Of a stretch of DNA of 64,000 nt, positions 24,787 to 34,410 are shown one piece after another. Each line of letters opens with the position of its first letter. The first letter of the stretch is position 1. The DNA lies in NCBI RefSeq assembly GCF_000426825.1, contig NZ_KE384579.1, positions 140,877 to 204,876 on the forward strand, in the 5' to 3' direction. Origin of the DNA: Thermonema rossianum DSM 10300 (GTDB lineage: Bacteria; Bacteroidota; Bacteroidia; Cytophagales; Thermonemataceae). The translations under genes and the position numbers were made by a program. The notes beneath the pieces were generated by a model that saw only the letters and a program-made list of their open reading frames with translations, made no database searches and was not told the DNA's origin.

Positions 24787-26106
24787 TTAGTGAGAAAGCG
24801 CATGCACGGGCATTTCCACTTCTACGTGCCCTTGCGCATTGATGCGGTCAAGCACCACGGGCACAAACTCGTTCACCAAGAGCGGATCATAGTCTGCCTC
24901 TACGCGCACGTATTGCTCCGTGAAACCGAACATCTTTCCGGCTTTTACCTCCTCTTCAAAAAGCACGGTAGCCTGCTTGCCCAATTGTTGTTCGTAAAAA
25001 TAGCGGCGTTTTTTCTCCGATAAGATACGCAGCATGTCGGCACGGCGCTTGCGTTCACGCTCGGGCAGGCGTCCGGGCATGGAAGCGGCCGGTGTGTTGG
25101 CGCGTTCCGAATAGGGGAATACGTGCAAATAACTTACCTCCAGCTCATTCAGGAACTGGTAGGTCTCTAAAAAATCCTCTTCGGTTTCGCCCGGGAAGCC
25201 TACAATCACATCCACACCGATGCAGGCATGAGGCATGTAACGGCGGATGGTGGCCACCCTGTCGGCGTAAAGTTCGCGCTGATACCGCCGGTACATCTGC
25301 TTCAATATCTTATTACTGCCCGATTGCAGGGGAATATGAAAGTGAGGGGCGAAGCGCTTCGACCCGGCAACAAAGGCAATGATTTCTTCGGTAAGCAAGT
25401 TGGGCTCTATCGAAGAAATGCGGTAACGCCCAATGCCGTCCACTTCGTCCAATGCTTTGATAAGGTCGATGAAATGCTCTTGGCGGCGCCCGTCTATAAT
25501 GCCAAAGTCGCCAATATTTACACCCGTCAGCACCACTTCGCGCACATCGGTGGCTGCAATGCGGCGTGCTTCTTCTACAATATCGGCAATGCGGGGGCTG
25601 CGGCTCTTGCCACGTGCCATAGGTATGGTGCAAAAGCTGCAATTGTAATTGCAACCATCTTGCACTTTCAAAAAGGTGCGTGTGCGGTCGCCGTAGGAAT
25701 AGGCGTGCTCAAAAACAGTTTTTACCTCTTCTATGGGCGAAGCATACACTTCGGCTTGTGGCTTTTTTTCGAAAGTGTCTATCAGCTCCAGCAGGCGGAA
25801 CTTTTCTGCGGCACCCAGCACCACATCCACCCCTTCGATTTCGGCAATTTCTTGTGGTTTGAGTTGCGCATAGCACCCAATGATGGCAATGAATGCATGA
25901 GGCGATATCTTTAATGCCTGCTTGACCACCTTGCGGCATTTGCGGTCGGCATGGTCGGTCACCGAGCAAGTATTGATAATAAAAATATCGGGCTGTTCGG
26001 TAAAAGGCACTACCCGGTAACCTTTCTGCTCAAATTGCCTTGCAATGGTCGAACTCTCTGAAAAATTCAACTTACAACCCAGCGTGTAAAGAGCCACTCT
26101 TTTCAT
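24787..26106 (-). CDS. mtaB: tRNA t6A37 methylthiotransferase MtaB
   Basis: A radical-SAM methylthiotransferase that turns t6A37 into ms2t6A37 in ANN-decoding tRNAs. It is 439 aa. The N-terminal UPF0004 domain supplies three cluster Cys (TLGCKLN, NTCSV and IGCYAQ), and the radical-SAM site is CNYNCSFC. The C-terminal TRAM-like part is short. The TLGCKLNFSESS opening separates MtaB from MiaB and RimO. It is divergent from gldG, with 87 bp between the two starts. Confidence 0.93.
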   Translation of the reverse strand: MKRVALYTLGCKLNFSESSTIARQFEQKGYRVVPFTEQPDIFIINTCSVTDHADRKCRKVVKQALKISPHAFIAIIGCYAQLKPQEIAEIEGVDVVLGAAEKFRLLELIDTFEKKPQAEVYASPIEEVKTVFEHAYSYGDRTRTFLKVQDGCNYNCSFCTIPMARGKSRSPRIADIVEEARRIAATDVREVVLTGVNIGDFGIIDGRRQEHFIDLIKALDEVDGIGRYRISSIEPNLLTEEIIAFVAGSKRFAPHFHIPLQSGSNKILKQMYRRYQRELYADRVATIRRYMPHACIGVDVIVGFPGETEEDFLETYQFLNELEVSYLHVFPYSERANTPAASMPGRLPERERKRRADMLRILSEKKRRYFYEQQLGKQATVLFEEEVKAGKMFGFTEQYVRVEADYDPLLVNEFVPVVLDRINAQGHVEVEMPVHALSH

Positions 26107-26130
26107 ATTTCCCGGCGGTCAAGGTAAAGA

Positions 26131-26163
26131 TTGTGCAAAATTACGAATTTCTGTTTTACTTTG
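26131..26163 (+). promoter_or_regulatory. Candidate promoter of gldG
   Basis: TTG at 26131-26133, 22-bp spacer, and TTACTTTG at 26156-26163 (one mismatch to TAnnTTTG), 30 bp before the gldG start. It is a reasonable but not perfect match. Confidence 0.45.
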
Positions 26164-26193
26164 TGTATAACCCACAAAAACTCAAAAACGTTT

Positions 26194-27897
26194 ATGAAGA
26201 GGTCTCAAAAGCGCATGCATGCCTTGCGCGGATTTTTGATAGGCGTGGCGGCAATCATTGTCCTTAACCTGTTGGCGCAATATTTTGTAATACGCATTGA
26301 CCTCACCGAAGACAAACGTTACTCGATAGCCCCCCAAACGCAAGCGCTGTTGCGTGGCTTGGAAGGTCCCGTTTTTATTCAAGTGTATTTGCACGGCGAC
26401 GACCTGCCGGCAGACTTCCGCCGTTTACGGCGCTCCATGGAAGAGCTGCTCGAAGAGTTTCGCGTATATGGCGGCAGCAATATTCAATACCGTTTTATCG
26501 ACCCGCAAAGTATAGAACCGGCCGAAGCACGTGACTCGCTTATTCAATACTTGGCTATGCACGGCGTGAGCCCCACCAATGTGTTTGTGAAAGAAGAAGG
26601 CAAGCGGGTGGAAAAGCTTTTGTTTCCCGGTGCCATTCTCTCTTACGGCAACAAGTACACTTCCATTTCTTTGCTTCAAGGTGACCAGCGGGCAGCATTG
26701 GCCAACCCACAAGAAATTATCAACCACTCTATAGAAAACATGGAGTATGAACTGGCGTCGGCCATCTACCAGCTTACACTCAAGAAGAAGAAAAAAATAG
26801 CCTATGTGTATGGTCATAAAGAGCTGACACCCCCGGAGGTTGACGACTTGAATCAAAGCCTGTCGCGTTTCTTTCAAATCTATGGCATTCGTCTTTCGGA
26901 AGTGTCGCTGGATACACTCGACGCCCTGATAATCGCCAAGCCGCAGACCGCTTTTTCCGAAGAAGAAAAATATAAAATAGACCAGTACGTCATGAAGGGG
27001 GGCAACGTGCTCTTCTTTTTAGATGCGGTAGAAGTGCGCGAAGACAGCATCAACACCCCCGAGGGCGCCGTTTCCATAGGCTATGACCACCGTTTGATTG
27101 ACCTGCTCTTTCGCTATGGTATCCGTTACAATTATGAACTGATTGAAGACCTGAATTGTGGTGTGTTGGGGCTTATCATAGGCGAGATGGCAGGCAAACC
27201 GCAAATGGAGTTTTTGCCTTGGCGGTACTATCCGATATTCTATAACTTCTTTCCGCATCCGGTCACCAAAAACTTGAATGCAGTCATCGGGCGGTATGTG
27301 TGTACGCTCGACACGGTGAAAGCCGACGGCGTAAAGAAAATCCCTTTGATTGCCAGCTCGCCCAAAACAAAAGTGCTTGACATCCCCTTCGTGATTCATT
27401 ACAACGAGGCACGCTTAGACCCCGACCCGGAGCTGTTTAATGATGGCGCGCGCACCGTGGCTTATCTTTTGGAAGGCCGCTTCCGTTCCTTGTATCAAAA
27501 CCGGATTTTGCCTTCAGACCCCCGTGCCAAAACCTTCCTTGCCGAAAGCGTGAAGCCCACGCGCATTTTCATATGTGCCGACGGTGACTTTATACGCAAT
27601 GAGGTGAACTGGCAGAAAAAACAAGTGTTGCCCTTGGGCTATGACCGCAATACGGGCATTACCTTCGACAATAAACGCTTTGTGGTGAACCTGCTGCACT
27701 ATATGCTCGATGACAACCAATTGATACTGGCACGTAACAAGGAAGTAAGGTTGCGTTACTTAGACAAAGACCGCGTGCAGCAAGAGCGCACCTTTTGGCA
27801 AGCTTTCAACCTTTACATGCCCCTGCTCATTACCCTGATGCTGGGGGGCGTTTATCATTTGGTGCGTTATTGGCGCTTTGGAAGACTCACGAAGTAG
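26194..27897 (+). CDS. gldG: Gliding motility-associated ABC transporter component GldG
   Basis: A 567-aa protein with one N-terminal membrane helix (LRGFLIGVAAIIVLNLLAQYF), a large extracytoplasmic ABC-type-uncharacterised domain and a C-terminal helix (LYMPLLITLMLGGVYHLVRYW) before a short basic tail. RIDLTEDKRYSIAPQTQALL is the hallmark opening of GldG. It partners the GldF permease and GldA ATPase. I start at ATG 26194 (MKRSQKRMHALRG); an upstream in-frame ATG at 26131 lies in the promoter region. It is separated from gldA-gldF by about 12 kb of unrelated genes. Confidence 0.93.
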   Translation: MKRSQKRMHALRGFLIGVAAIIVLNLLAQYFVIRIDLTEDKRYSIAPQTQALLRGLEGPVFIQVYLHGDDLPADFRRLRRSMEELLEEFRVYGGSNIQYRFIDPQSIEPAEARDSLIQYLAMHGVSPTNVFVKEEGKRVEKLLFPGAILSYGNKYTSISLLQGDQRAALANPQEIINHSIENMEYELASAIYQLTLKKKKKIAYVYGHKELTPPEVDDLNQSLSRFFQIYGIRLSEVSLDTLDALIIAKPQTAFSEEEKYKIDQYVMKGGNVLFFLDAVEVREDSINTPEGAVSIGYDHRLIDLLFRYGIRYNYELIEDLNCGVLGLIIGEMAGKPQMEFLPWRYYPIFYNFFPHPVTKNLNAVIGRYVCTLDTVKADGVKKIPLIASSPKTKVLDIPFVIHYNEARLDPDPELFNDGARTVAYLLEGRFRSLYQNRILPSDPRAKTFLAESVKPTRIFICADGDFIRNEVNWQKKQVLPLGYDRNTGITFDNKRFVVNLLHYMLDDNQLILARNKEVRLRYLDKDRVQQERTFWQAFNLYMPLLITLMLGGVYHLVRYWRFGRLTK

Positions 27898-28000
27898 CCA
27901 AGCCGTGCCCGGTAAAAGAGCTGTTTGGAGACAGAGGCCGCTCTTGGCTGCCCGCTGCTATTGGTTTGGTTTACAGACAACTAATTTATACGCTTGTTTG

Positions 28001-28032
28001 TTTGTTTATTTAAAATGAGAAGTTTATCTTTG
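28001..28032 (+). promoter_or_regulatory. Promoter of rpsA
   Basis: TTTG (28001-28004), 20-bp spacer, TATCTTTG (28025-28032). It is a full match to the Bacteroidota housekeeping consensus, 74 bp ahead of the rpsA start, leaving a short 5' UTR. Confidence 0.8.
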
Positions 28033-28085
28033 CGTTCCAAATTTATGTTTCACCTTTAAAACCCTTTTCTTCAAAAACTTAAAGA

Positions 28086-28092
28086 AAGGAGG
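28086..28092 (+). promoter_or_regulatory. Strong Shine-Dalgarno sequence of rpsA
   Basis: AAGGAGG, 14 nt before the ATG. Such a sequence is rare in this window; most genes here have none. Confidence 0.7.
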
Positions 28093-28106
28093 CAAAAAGA
28101 ACCTGT

Positions 28107-29870
28107 ATGAGTAACCAACCAATCGAAAATTTTAACTGGGAAGAACTCGAAAACGAAAAAAAATTCGCCGACGCTACCTTCTCAGGTGCCAAAGATGAGG
28201 AGTTGGCAAAGCTTTACGAGCAGTCGCTCGGCGAAATCAACGAAAGAGAAGTGGTAACCGGTACGGTGGTAAGCATTACCGACCGTGATGTGGTTATCAA
28301 CGTAGGTTTCAAGTCTGACGGCTTGGTGCCTTTGACCGAATTCCGCGACATGCCCGACCTGAAGCCCGGCGACCAAGTGGAAGTATATGTGGAGAAAGTA
28401 GAAGACGCCAACGGGCAAGTGCAATTGTCGCGCAAAAAAGCCAAACTGGTACGCGCTTGGGAGAAAATCTCCGAGGCTTACGAGAATGACCTGGTAGTAG
28501 AGGGTGTTGTGAAGCGCCGTACCAAAGGTGGTTTGGTGGTTGACCTCTACGGCATTGAGTGTTTCTTGCCCGGTTCGCAAATCGACGTGAAGCCTATTCG
28601 CGACTTCGACGCCTTTGTGGGCAAGAAAATGGAATTGAAAGTAGTAAAAGTAAACTACTCGAACGACAACGTAGTAGTATCGCATAAAGTACTGATTGAA
28701 AAAGACCTCGAGGAGCAGCGCCAGCAAATCCTCAACAACCTGGAGCGTGGTCAGGTACTCGAAGGCGTTATCAAGAACATGACCAACTTCGGGGTGTTTA
28801 TCGACTTGGGCGGTGTAGATGGCTTGTTGCACATCACCGACATCTCTTGGGGACGCATCAGCCATCCGTCGGAGCTGCTCGAACTCGACCAAAAAGTCAA
28901 AGTCGTTGTTTTGGACTTCGACGAAGAGAAAAAGCGTATCTCTTTGGGTATGAAGCAGCTGACCCCGCATCCGTGGGATTCGCTGCCTGAAGATATTCAA
29001 GTAGGTTCGCGCGTAAAAGGTAAAATCGTAAACGTAGCAGACTACGGCGCTTTCCTTGAAATCATGCCGGGTGTGGAAGGCTTGATTCACGTATCGGAAA
29101 TGTCGTGGTCGCAGCACCTGCGCAATCCTCAAGACTTCCTGAAAGTAGGCGACGAAGTGGAAGCCGTTGTGCTTACGCTCGACCGCGAGGAGCGCAAAAT
29201 GTCTTTGGGCATCAAGCAATTGACCGAAGATCCTTGGACTCGCCCCGACATCGCCACCAAATATGCCGTAGGCACCGTGCACAAAGGTATTGTGCGCAAC
29301 ATGACCAACTACGGTCTCTTCTTGGAATTGGAAGAGGGCATCGACGGTTTGGTGCACGTATCAGACCTCTCTTGGACTCAAAAAATCAAGCATCCTTCCG
29401 AGTTCATTCAAGTAGGTGAAGAGCTCGAAGTGAAAGTGCTGGAATTTGACCTCGAGAACCGTCGTATTGCTTTGGGGCATAAGCAGCTGCAGCCCGATCC
29501 TTGGGATGCCATCGAAGAGCGTTATGCCGTGGGCACTACCCATGAAGGCAAAGTGCTGAGCGTAAATGAAAAAGGCGCCGTAGTAGAGCTCGAAGAAAAC
29601 GTGGAAGGCTTCTGCCCGAAACGCGAAATGACCAAAGAAGACGGCTCATTGCCCAAAGAAGGTGATAAACTCAACTTCGTAGTTATCGAGTTCTCGAAAG
29701 GCGAGCGTCGCATCATTCTTTCCCATGTAAAAACCTATGCTCCGGATGACAAGGTAGTGGAAGAGAAGCTCAACAAGAAAGAAGACAGCAAGGTGACCTT
29801 GGGTGACCTGGAAGAGCTCTCTAACCTGAAGGAGCAAATGGAGAAAGACAAAGAAGAAGGAAAAGAGTAA
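28107..29870 (+). CDS. rpsA: 30S ribosomal protein S1
   Basis: A 587-aa ribosomal protein made of six S1/OB-fold repeats, which binds mRNA and helps initiate translation. Each repeat is visible as G-x-V-x-x-x-x-x-x-G-x-x-V/F (for example KNMTNFGVFIDLGGVDGLLHI and VNVADYGAFLEIMPGVEGLIHV). The Glu/Lys-rich C-terminal tail (KEQMEKDKEEGKE) is typical of the phylum. The start MSNQPIENFNWEELENEKK is preceded by a strong SD, and a consensus promoter and a terminator frame it as a single-gene transcript. Confidence 0.97.
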   Translation: MSNQPIENFNWEELENEKKFADATFSGAKDEELAKLYEQSLGEINEREVVTGTVVSITDRDVVINVGFKSDGLVPLTEFRDMPDLKPGDQVEVYVEKVEDANGQVQLSRKKAKLVRAWEKISEAYENDLVVEGVVKRRTKGGLVVDLYGIECFLPGSQIDVKPIRDFDAFVGKKMELKVVKVNYSNDNVVVSHKVLIEKDLEEQRQQILNNLERGQVLEGVIKNMTNFGVFIDLGGVDGLLHITDISWGRISHPSELLELDQKVKVVVLDFDEEKKRISLGMKQLTPHPWDSLPEDIQVGSRVKGKIVNVADYGAFLEIMPGVEGLIHVSEMSWSQHLRNPQDFLKVGDEVEAVVLTLDREERKMSLGIKQLTEDPWTRPDIATKYAVGTVHKGIVRNMTNYGLFLELEEGIDGLVHVSDLSWTQKIKHPSEFIQVGEELEVKVLEFDLENRRIALGHKQLQPDPWDAIEERYAVGTTHEGKVLSVNEKGAVVELEENVEGFCPKREMTKEDGSLPKEGDKLNFVVIEFSKGERRIILSHVKTYAPDDKVVEEKLNKKEDSKVTLGDLEELSNLKEQMEKDKEEGKE

Positions 29871-29920
29871 TCTTTTCAAATACGAACTTGGTATAAAGTT
29901 CATGGCTAATGTTTGTTGGT

Positions 29921-29956
29921 AGAGGGGGCACTTATTGTGCCTCCTTTACTTTTTTA
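29921..29956 (+). terminator. Intrinsic terminator after rpsA
   Basis: Stem GGGGGCAC / GTGCCTCC (one G-T pair) with a TTATT loop, followed by TTTACTTTTTT. It lies about 50 bp after the stop. Confidence 0.8.
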
Positions 29957-30112
29957 TAGTGCGGCTTGCTTGGGGGCGTGTTTATTTGTTTTGCTGTTTG
30001 AAATGAATCGACTCTGTAAGCCTGTTTTTGCTTTTTTAGCTGCATTATTCTTTTTGAGTATTTTCCCTTTGCCATTTTAAGTTTCCATCTTGCCCTTTCG
30101 AGCTTCCCTCTT

Positions 30113-30268
30113 GTCACTTCGAGCGCAAGCGAGAAATCTCTTTTGGGGAGGTAAAGGCTTGGCTTGCCGGGAGGTCTCGCTACACTTCGTTCCGCTCGAC
30201 ATGACAATACAAACGCACTTAGCTCGATGAGATTTCTCACTTCGCTAACGCTCCGTTCGAAATGACAA
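30113..30268. repeat. Dispersed palindromic repeat, copy E
   Basis: GTCACTTCGAGCGCAAGCGAG then AAATCTC, a loop reading TTTTGGGGAGGTAAAGGCTT, GGCTTGCCGGG, and later GAGATTTCTCACTTCGCTAA with GTTCGAAATGAC. The loop is the reverse complement of the loop in copies D and G, so this copy is inverted relative to them. Copies E and F fill the 684-bp gap 29871-30554, which holds no gene I can support. Confidence 0.85.
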
Positions 30269-30390
30269 GCTATGCTTTTCTATATGTAAAGGTGGCTGCT
30301 TCCGGATGGCTGTTTTGTCGTTTTGTTTCTTGTTTTTCCGCCTTCTTTTTTTCTTTCGGTTCTCCCTGTTTAGCATTCCGAATCCCCCTT

Positions 30391-30517
30391 TGTCATTTCG
30401 AGCGCAAGCGAGAAATCTCTTTTTTGCGTCTTGTTACTTGTTTCAATGTGCATGAGATTTCTCACTGTGCTAACGCGCCGTTCGAAATGACAGTTTGCGT
30501 TTGGTTCGAAATGACAA
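30391..30517. repeat. Dispersed palindromic repeat, copy F
   Basis: TGTCATTTCGAGCGCAAGCG then AGAAATCTCT; right arm GAGATTTCTCACTGTGCTAA with GTTCGAAATGACAG, and a further half-arm GGTTCGAAATGACAAGC just downstream. Confidence 0.85.
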
Positions 30518-30554
30518 GCTTGCTTCGTGGAAAGAGCCTGCTTATGCTTGTGTT

Positions 30555-31013
30555 CTAAAAATAAAGCATCTTAATCAAGAGGGTTTTGCTGCGGCGGTTG
30601 AGCTCAAAGGCAGCTTTGTGAAAAGAAGGAGGACCAAACACCGGGCGCACATTGTTCGAAAAAGCAAAGCCTTCGGTGGGAATTCCCAAAAAGTTTTTAT
30701 CCATCTTGCCGTTGTCGTTTTCATCATGCAAGACCGCAACGGCATAGGCTCCATGAGGCAAGTTTTCAAAATGCACCACCGCCTTTAAGTTCTCTATGGG
30801 TACTTTGGCTTTGCGATAGGCTTGTGCCGGCTCGTCGGGAAATCCTTTTTTACCTTCTTCGGCAAAAAGACTCACCAACACATGCCCCCGGTGGTTGCGC
30901 AGATTGGTGATTTCTATATGCAGGTTGCCGCGGTTTTGGGCCGGGCTTTCTTGTACGTTTCCCATCATCAGAAAAAATAAAAATGCAAGCTTGCTTAGGA
31001 TATAACGGTTCAT
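30555..31013 (-). CDS. DUF2141 domain-containing secreted protein
   Basis: A 152-aa protein with signal peptide (MNRYILSKLAFLFFLMMGNVQESPAQ) and a DUF2141 beta-sandwich: LHIEITNLRNHRGHVLVSLF, then HFENLPHGAYAVAVLHDENDNGKMDKNFLGIPTEG. The HDENxNGKMD stretch is an EF-hand-like calcium-type loop that defines the family. The role is unknown. Its ATG overlaps the stop of the upstream lipoprotein by 4 nt, so they form an operon. Confidence 0.9.
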   Translation of the reverse strand: MNRYILSKLAFLFFLMMGNVQESPAQNRGNLHIEITNLRNHRGHVLVSLFAEEGKKGFPDEPAQAYRKAKVPIENLKAVVHFENLPHGAYAVAVLHDENDNGKMDKNFLGIPTEGFAFSNNVRPVFGPPSFHKAAFELNRRSKTLLIKMLYF

Positions 31014-31438
31014 GGGCGTTTTAGTTTGCCATCGAGCAACACGCTACGCGTGTCATCGGGGTTCTGTATTGTATCATTGACAAGCCCCGTGCCAAAAATC
31101 ATTTTCAACTCCTTGAGCTGCAGTTCTTGTCCGGAATATTGAAACACCGGACGAATGGCATAATAATAATCCAAGGCGCTGTTTTCGTCGGTGCGCACAT
31201 ACAGGATGGCACGATCAGGGCTGATGATAAAATAAAAGGCCGGATAGCTAATGCTGCTTGAGTCGGGATAGGAGGCTGCCCGTATCTGCAAGTTATTGGC
31301 GCTGCTCTCTTCCTTCCATAAGTAATCCAATGAACCACTGTAATCGCCCGTAATGAATATCTTATTGGGGGGGGCGGCTTGTTCGCAGCTTATACAAGCC
31401 AAAAGAAAAGACACTACAAAGAGTAAATGTTTTTTCAT
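31010..31438 (-). CDS. Putative lipoprotein, 142 aa
   Basis: I do not recognise the family. Signal MKKHLLFVVSFLLACISC ends in a lipobox-like Cys18. The mature part looks beta-rich (IFITGDYSGSLDYLW, AFYFIISPDRAILYVR) and may be a small sandwich. I start at ATG 31438; two further ATGs lie upstream in frame (31444, 31468) but precede the signal. It is the first gene of a pair with the DUF2141 protein and is divergent from lysS. Confidence 0.75.
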   Translation of the reverse strand: MKKHLLFVVSFLLACISCEQAAPPNKIFITGDYSGSLDYLWKEESSANNLQIRAASYPDSSSISYPAFYFIISPDRAILYVRTDENSALDYYYAIRPVFQYSGQELQLKELKMIFGTGLVNDTIQNPDDTRSVLLDGKLKRP

Positions 31439-31519
31439 AAGCATCTGTTTTATGAGACGAAATTGCACAATACAAAGGTATAAAAGAAATACCTGATGGC
31501 ACTGAATACACTTAATTTG

Positions 31520-31527
31520 TATCTTTG
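31520..31527 (+). promoter_or_regulatory. Candidate -7 element of lysS
   Basis: TATCTTTG, an exact TAnnTTTG, 32 bp before the lysS start. No clear TTG at the expected distance upstream. Confidence 0.5.
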
Positions 31528-31559
31528 TAACCCTTTGAAATCATAAACTTTTCGATGAT

Positions 31560-33335
31560 ATGCAAGTACTAAGCGAACAGGAAATTTTACGCCGTCAAAA
31601 ACTTGAAGAGCTCAAGAAGCTGGGGATTGACCCGTACCCCGCAGAACCCTTCCCGGTGAATGTAACGGCAGAAGATATAAAGAAAAACTACGAGAAGCGA
31701 AAGACAGACTATAAGAACGTAAGCATAGCGGGGCGTATCATGAGCTTCCGCATTATGGGAAAAGCTTCGTTTGCCGAATTACAGGACTCGACCGGGCGTA
31801 TTCAGCTATATGTGAACCGGGACGAAATATGTCCGGGCGAAGACAAGACATTGTACAATACCGTTTTTAAAAAACTGCTTGATATTGGTGACATCATCGG
31901 GGTGCAAGGCTATGTGTTTACAACACAGACCGGTGAAATATCGATTCATGTCAAAAGCTTTAAGCTATTGGCAAAGTCGTTGCGTCCCTTGCCTGTGGTG
32001 AAGGAGGTGCGCGATGAACAAGGCAATATTAAGACTTATGATGCCTTTACAGACCCCGAGCAGCGCTACCGCATGCGTTATGTAGATTTGATTGTAAACC
32101 CGCATGTGCGCGACATCTTCCGCAAGCGCACCAAACTGGTGAACGTCATGCGGGAATATTTCAACAGCAAGGGCTACCTTGAAGTAGAAACCCCCATCTT
32201 GCAACCTATTTATGGCGGAGCCAGTGCGCGCCCCTTCAAAACGCATCACAATGCGCTGGATATGACTCTCTACTTGCGCATTGCCAACGAACTTTATCTG
32301 AAACGCTTGATAGTGGGGGGCTTCGACGGTGTGTATGAGTTCTCAAAAGACTTCCGCAATGAAGGGATGAGCCGCTTCCACAACCCGGAATTCACCCAAG
32401 TGGAGTTGTACGTAGCCTACAAAGACTACTACTGGATGATGGACTTGGTGGAAGAGCTCATCGAAAAAATAGCTATTGAGCTGCACGGCGACACCAAGGT
32501 GCAGGTAGGGGAGCACATCATCGATTTTGCCCGTCCTTGGAAGCGCTTCACCATGTACGAAGCCATAGAGCACTTTACCGGTATCGATATTTCGGAGATG
32601 GACGAGCAGCAGCTGCGTCAAACCGCAGAAAAGCTGGGCGTGGAAGTGGACGACACCATGGGCAAAGGCAAAATCATTGATGAAATATTCGGTGAGAAGT
32701 GCGAGCCTTTCTTGATTCAGCCCACCTTTATCATGGACTACCCCATCGAGATGTCGCCTTTGGCAAAGAAGCACCGCAGCAAGCCCGGCTTGGTAGAACG
32801 CTTCGAGCTGATTTGCAACGGCAAAGAAGTCTGCAACTCATTTACCGAATTGAATGACCCCATCGACCAACGCAAGCGCTTTGAAGAACAGCTGGAGTTG
32901 GGCAAACGCGGCGACGATGAAGCCATGGTTTTGGATGAGGACTTCTTGCGCGCCTTGGAGTTTGGTATGCCGCCCACTGCCGGCTTAGGTATCGGCATTG
33001 ACCGTCTCACCATGATTATGACCAACTCGCACTCTATACAAGAAGTGATTCTCTTCCCGCATATGCGCCCCGAAAAGCGCATACAGTATGCTACCAAAGA
33101 GGATTATTTGTCGGTAGGGGTGCCCGAAGCCTTGATTCCCGTTTTGCAGAAAGCCGGCATCATGACTTTGGAACAGCTGGCCGAAGCTTCGGTAAACAAA
33201 CTACACAACGATGTGTGTGGGTTGCGCAAGAAAATGAAAATAGAGGCCGCCAACCCATCGAAGGAAGAAGTAGAAGCTTGGATCCGGCAGGCAAAGGAAA
33301 AAGTAGCGGGCTCGAAAGAAGAGGCTGCTTCATAA
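31560..33335 (+). CDS. lysS: Lysyl-tRNA synthetase (class II)
   Basis: A 591-aa enzyme that charges tRNA-Lys. The N-terminal OB anticodon-binding fold covers residues 55-165 ([21 protein letters not shown]). Class II motif 2 is [15 protein letters not shown] and motif 3 is [13 protein letters not shown]. Typical bacterial LysRS is about 500 aa. Here about 70 residues follow motif 3 and the FPHMRPE segment, including a helical piece [20 protein letters not shown] like a helix-hairpin-helix, known in several Bacteroidota LysRS. The start [18 protein letters not shown] is unambiguous. Confidence 0.96.
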   Translation: MQVLSEQEILRRQKLEELKKLGIDPYPAEPFPVNVTAEDIKKNYEKRKTDYKNVSIAGRIMSFRIMGKASFAELQDSTGRIQLYVNRDEICPGEDKTLYNTVFKKLLDIGDIIGVQGYVFTTQTGEISIHVKSFKLLAKSLRPLPVVKEVRDEQGNIKTYDAFTDPEQRYRMRYVDLIVNPHVRDIFRKRTKLVNVMREYFNSKGYLEVETPILQPIYGGASARPFKTHHNALDMTLYLRIANELYLKRLIVGGFDGVYEFSKDFRNEGMSRFHNPEFTQVELYVAYKDYYWMMDLVEELIEKIAIELHGDTKVQVGEHIIDFARPWKRFTMYEAIEHFTGIDISEMDEQQLRQTAEKLGVEVDDTMGKGKIIDEIFGEKCEPFLIQPTFIMDYPIEMSPLAKKHRSKPGLVERFELICNGKEVCNSFTELNDPIDQRKRFEEQLELGKRGDDEAMVLDEDFLRALEFGMPPTAGLGIGIDRLTMIMTNSHSIQEVILFPHMRPEKRIQYATKEDYLSVGVPEALIPVLQKAGIMTLEQLAEASVNKLHNDVCGLRKKMKIEAANPSKEEVEAWIRQAKEKVAGSKEEAAS

Positions 33336-33359
33336 GCGAATACGAAAGGGAGAATAAAA

Positions 33360-33395
33360 AAACGGTGGCTTTTAAAAGCCACCGTTTAGTTTTTG
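33360..33395. terminator. Terminator after lysS (possibly bidirectional)
   Basis: Stem AAACGGTGGCTTTT pairs perfectly with the next 14 bases and is followed by AGTTTTTG. It lies between lysS and the convergent FecR-like gene and has A-rich sequence on the other side, so it could serve both. Confidence 0.85.
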
Positions 33396-33414
33396 TGTAA
33401 AAGGCAAGTATTTC

Positions 33415-34353
33415 TTATTCCACTTTGCGGAAAACTATTTTGTTTTCTGCCAGGTAGTCTATGAGCGCCAAACGGAACAGTTCTACTTCCGGTGCCCGCT
33501 CAATAGCTTTCATGTAATACTTAATAGCGTCGGCTACAAAACCATGATTTTTGTAAATGTTGGCTCGAATGAAGGCACTCAGGGCACTACCGTCATCATT
33601 TAGCCCGGCAAGATCGTTTTGCACTTCTTTTAAACGCTCAGTATTTTCTTCAACGCCTACATAAAACTCGTCTGCCACGATTTGTGGATTTTCTTTGGTG
33701 CTTATCTTCACTATAAAGCCCTGCTCGTCTTTGTAGGGTTCGAGCTTGCTAAGGTCCAACACAAAGGTAGTGTCTTGGGTGCTGTAGGTGCCTACTATCT
33801 GCTCTTGTTCGGGGTTCATGTTGCGCACCGTGATTTGGTAAGTATAGCGCACCACCTTATCGGGGCGCATCCAGGCAAGCAGCACTTCGTTGGCTTCTAC
33901 TACACTCAGGGGGGCGTTGGGAACCAGCACCTTGAGTTTGACAGCCGCCCCACGACGTTGTACCGACCCTGTAATGGCCATATATTTCCTATGCGTGGCG
34001 TGCAGGTCTTCTTGTTCTACTTTCTTTACTTCCGATACTACCTGCCCGAAGTATTTTTTAGTGGTTCCTTGGCTACTGCCGGGTATCTGTTTGCGCAACT
34101 CTGCTACTTGGTAAGTGCCCGGCTTTTTGATTTCGAGGGTATGACCGTTTTTATGCATCAGGCCTACATAGCCACCTACTGCCACCACAAAACGGTCTTG
34201 GGGGCGCAATTCGGTGCCGGCCCAAAGCCGCTCGCCTGTAGGCTCTTTTTGGTTGTTGCCATAAGAAGCAATGACTTTAAATTCGTAATTGCTTTGGGCA
34301 CTTGCCACAAAGGCACTGAACAGGCACAATAAAAATAGTATCTGCTTTTTCAT
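33415..34353 (-). CDS. Secreted FecR-like/TPR protein, paralogue of 48705-49706
   Basis: A 312-aa secreted protein (signal MKKQILFLLCLFSAFVASAQ). Residues 24-110 resemble a FecR-type domain: YEFKVIASYGN, RLWAGTELRPQDRFVVA, GGYVGLMHKNGHTLEIKKPGTY. The middle is a beta-rich region, and the C-terminus is a TPR-like hairpin (KYYMKAIERAPEVELFRLAL). The paralogue downstream of a CHASE2 gene shares YMAITGSVQR and KAIE-APEVE motifs in the same order. I start at 34353 because it begins the signal. It stands alone and converges on lysS. Function unknown. Confidence 0.75.
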   Translation of the reverse strand: MKKQILFLLCLFSAFVASAQSNYEFKVIASYGNNQKEPTGERLWAGTELRPQDRFVVAVGGYVGLMHKNGHTLEIKKPGTYQVAELRKQIPGSSQGTTKKYFGQVVSEVKKVEQEDLHATHRKYMAITGSVQRRGAAVKLKVLVPNAPLSVVEANEVLLAWMRPDKVVRYTYQITVRNMNPEQEQIVGTYSTQDTTFVLDLSKLEPYKDEQGFIVKISTKENPQIVADEFYVGVEENTERLKEVQNDLAGLNDDGSALSAFIRANIYKNHGFVADAIKYYMKAIERAPEVELFRLALIDYLAENKIVFRKVE

Positions 34354-34410
34354 AGCTTTGATGTATTTGCTCTGTTTTAAAGTATGTACCAAAATAATAC
34401 CAAACCCTAT

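Noticed and set aside
28182-29357. 391-aa minus-strand frame opposite rpsA
   Set aside because: A shadow of the repetitive S1 coding sequence; its own repeats mirror the S1 repeats.
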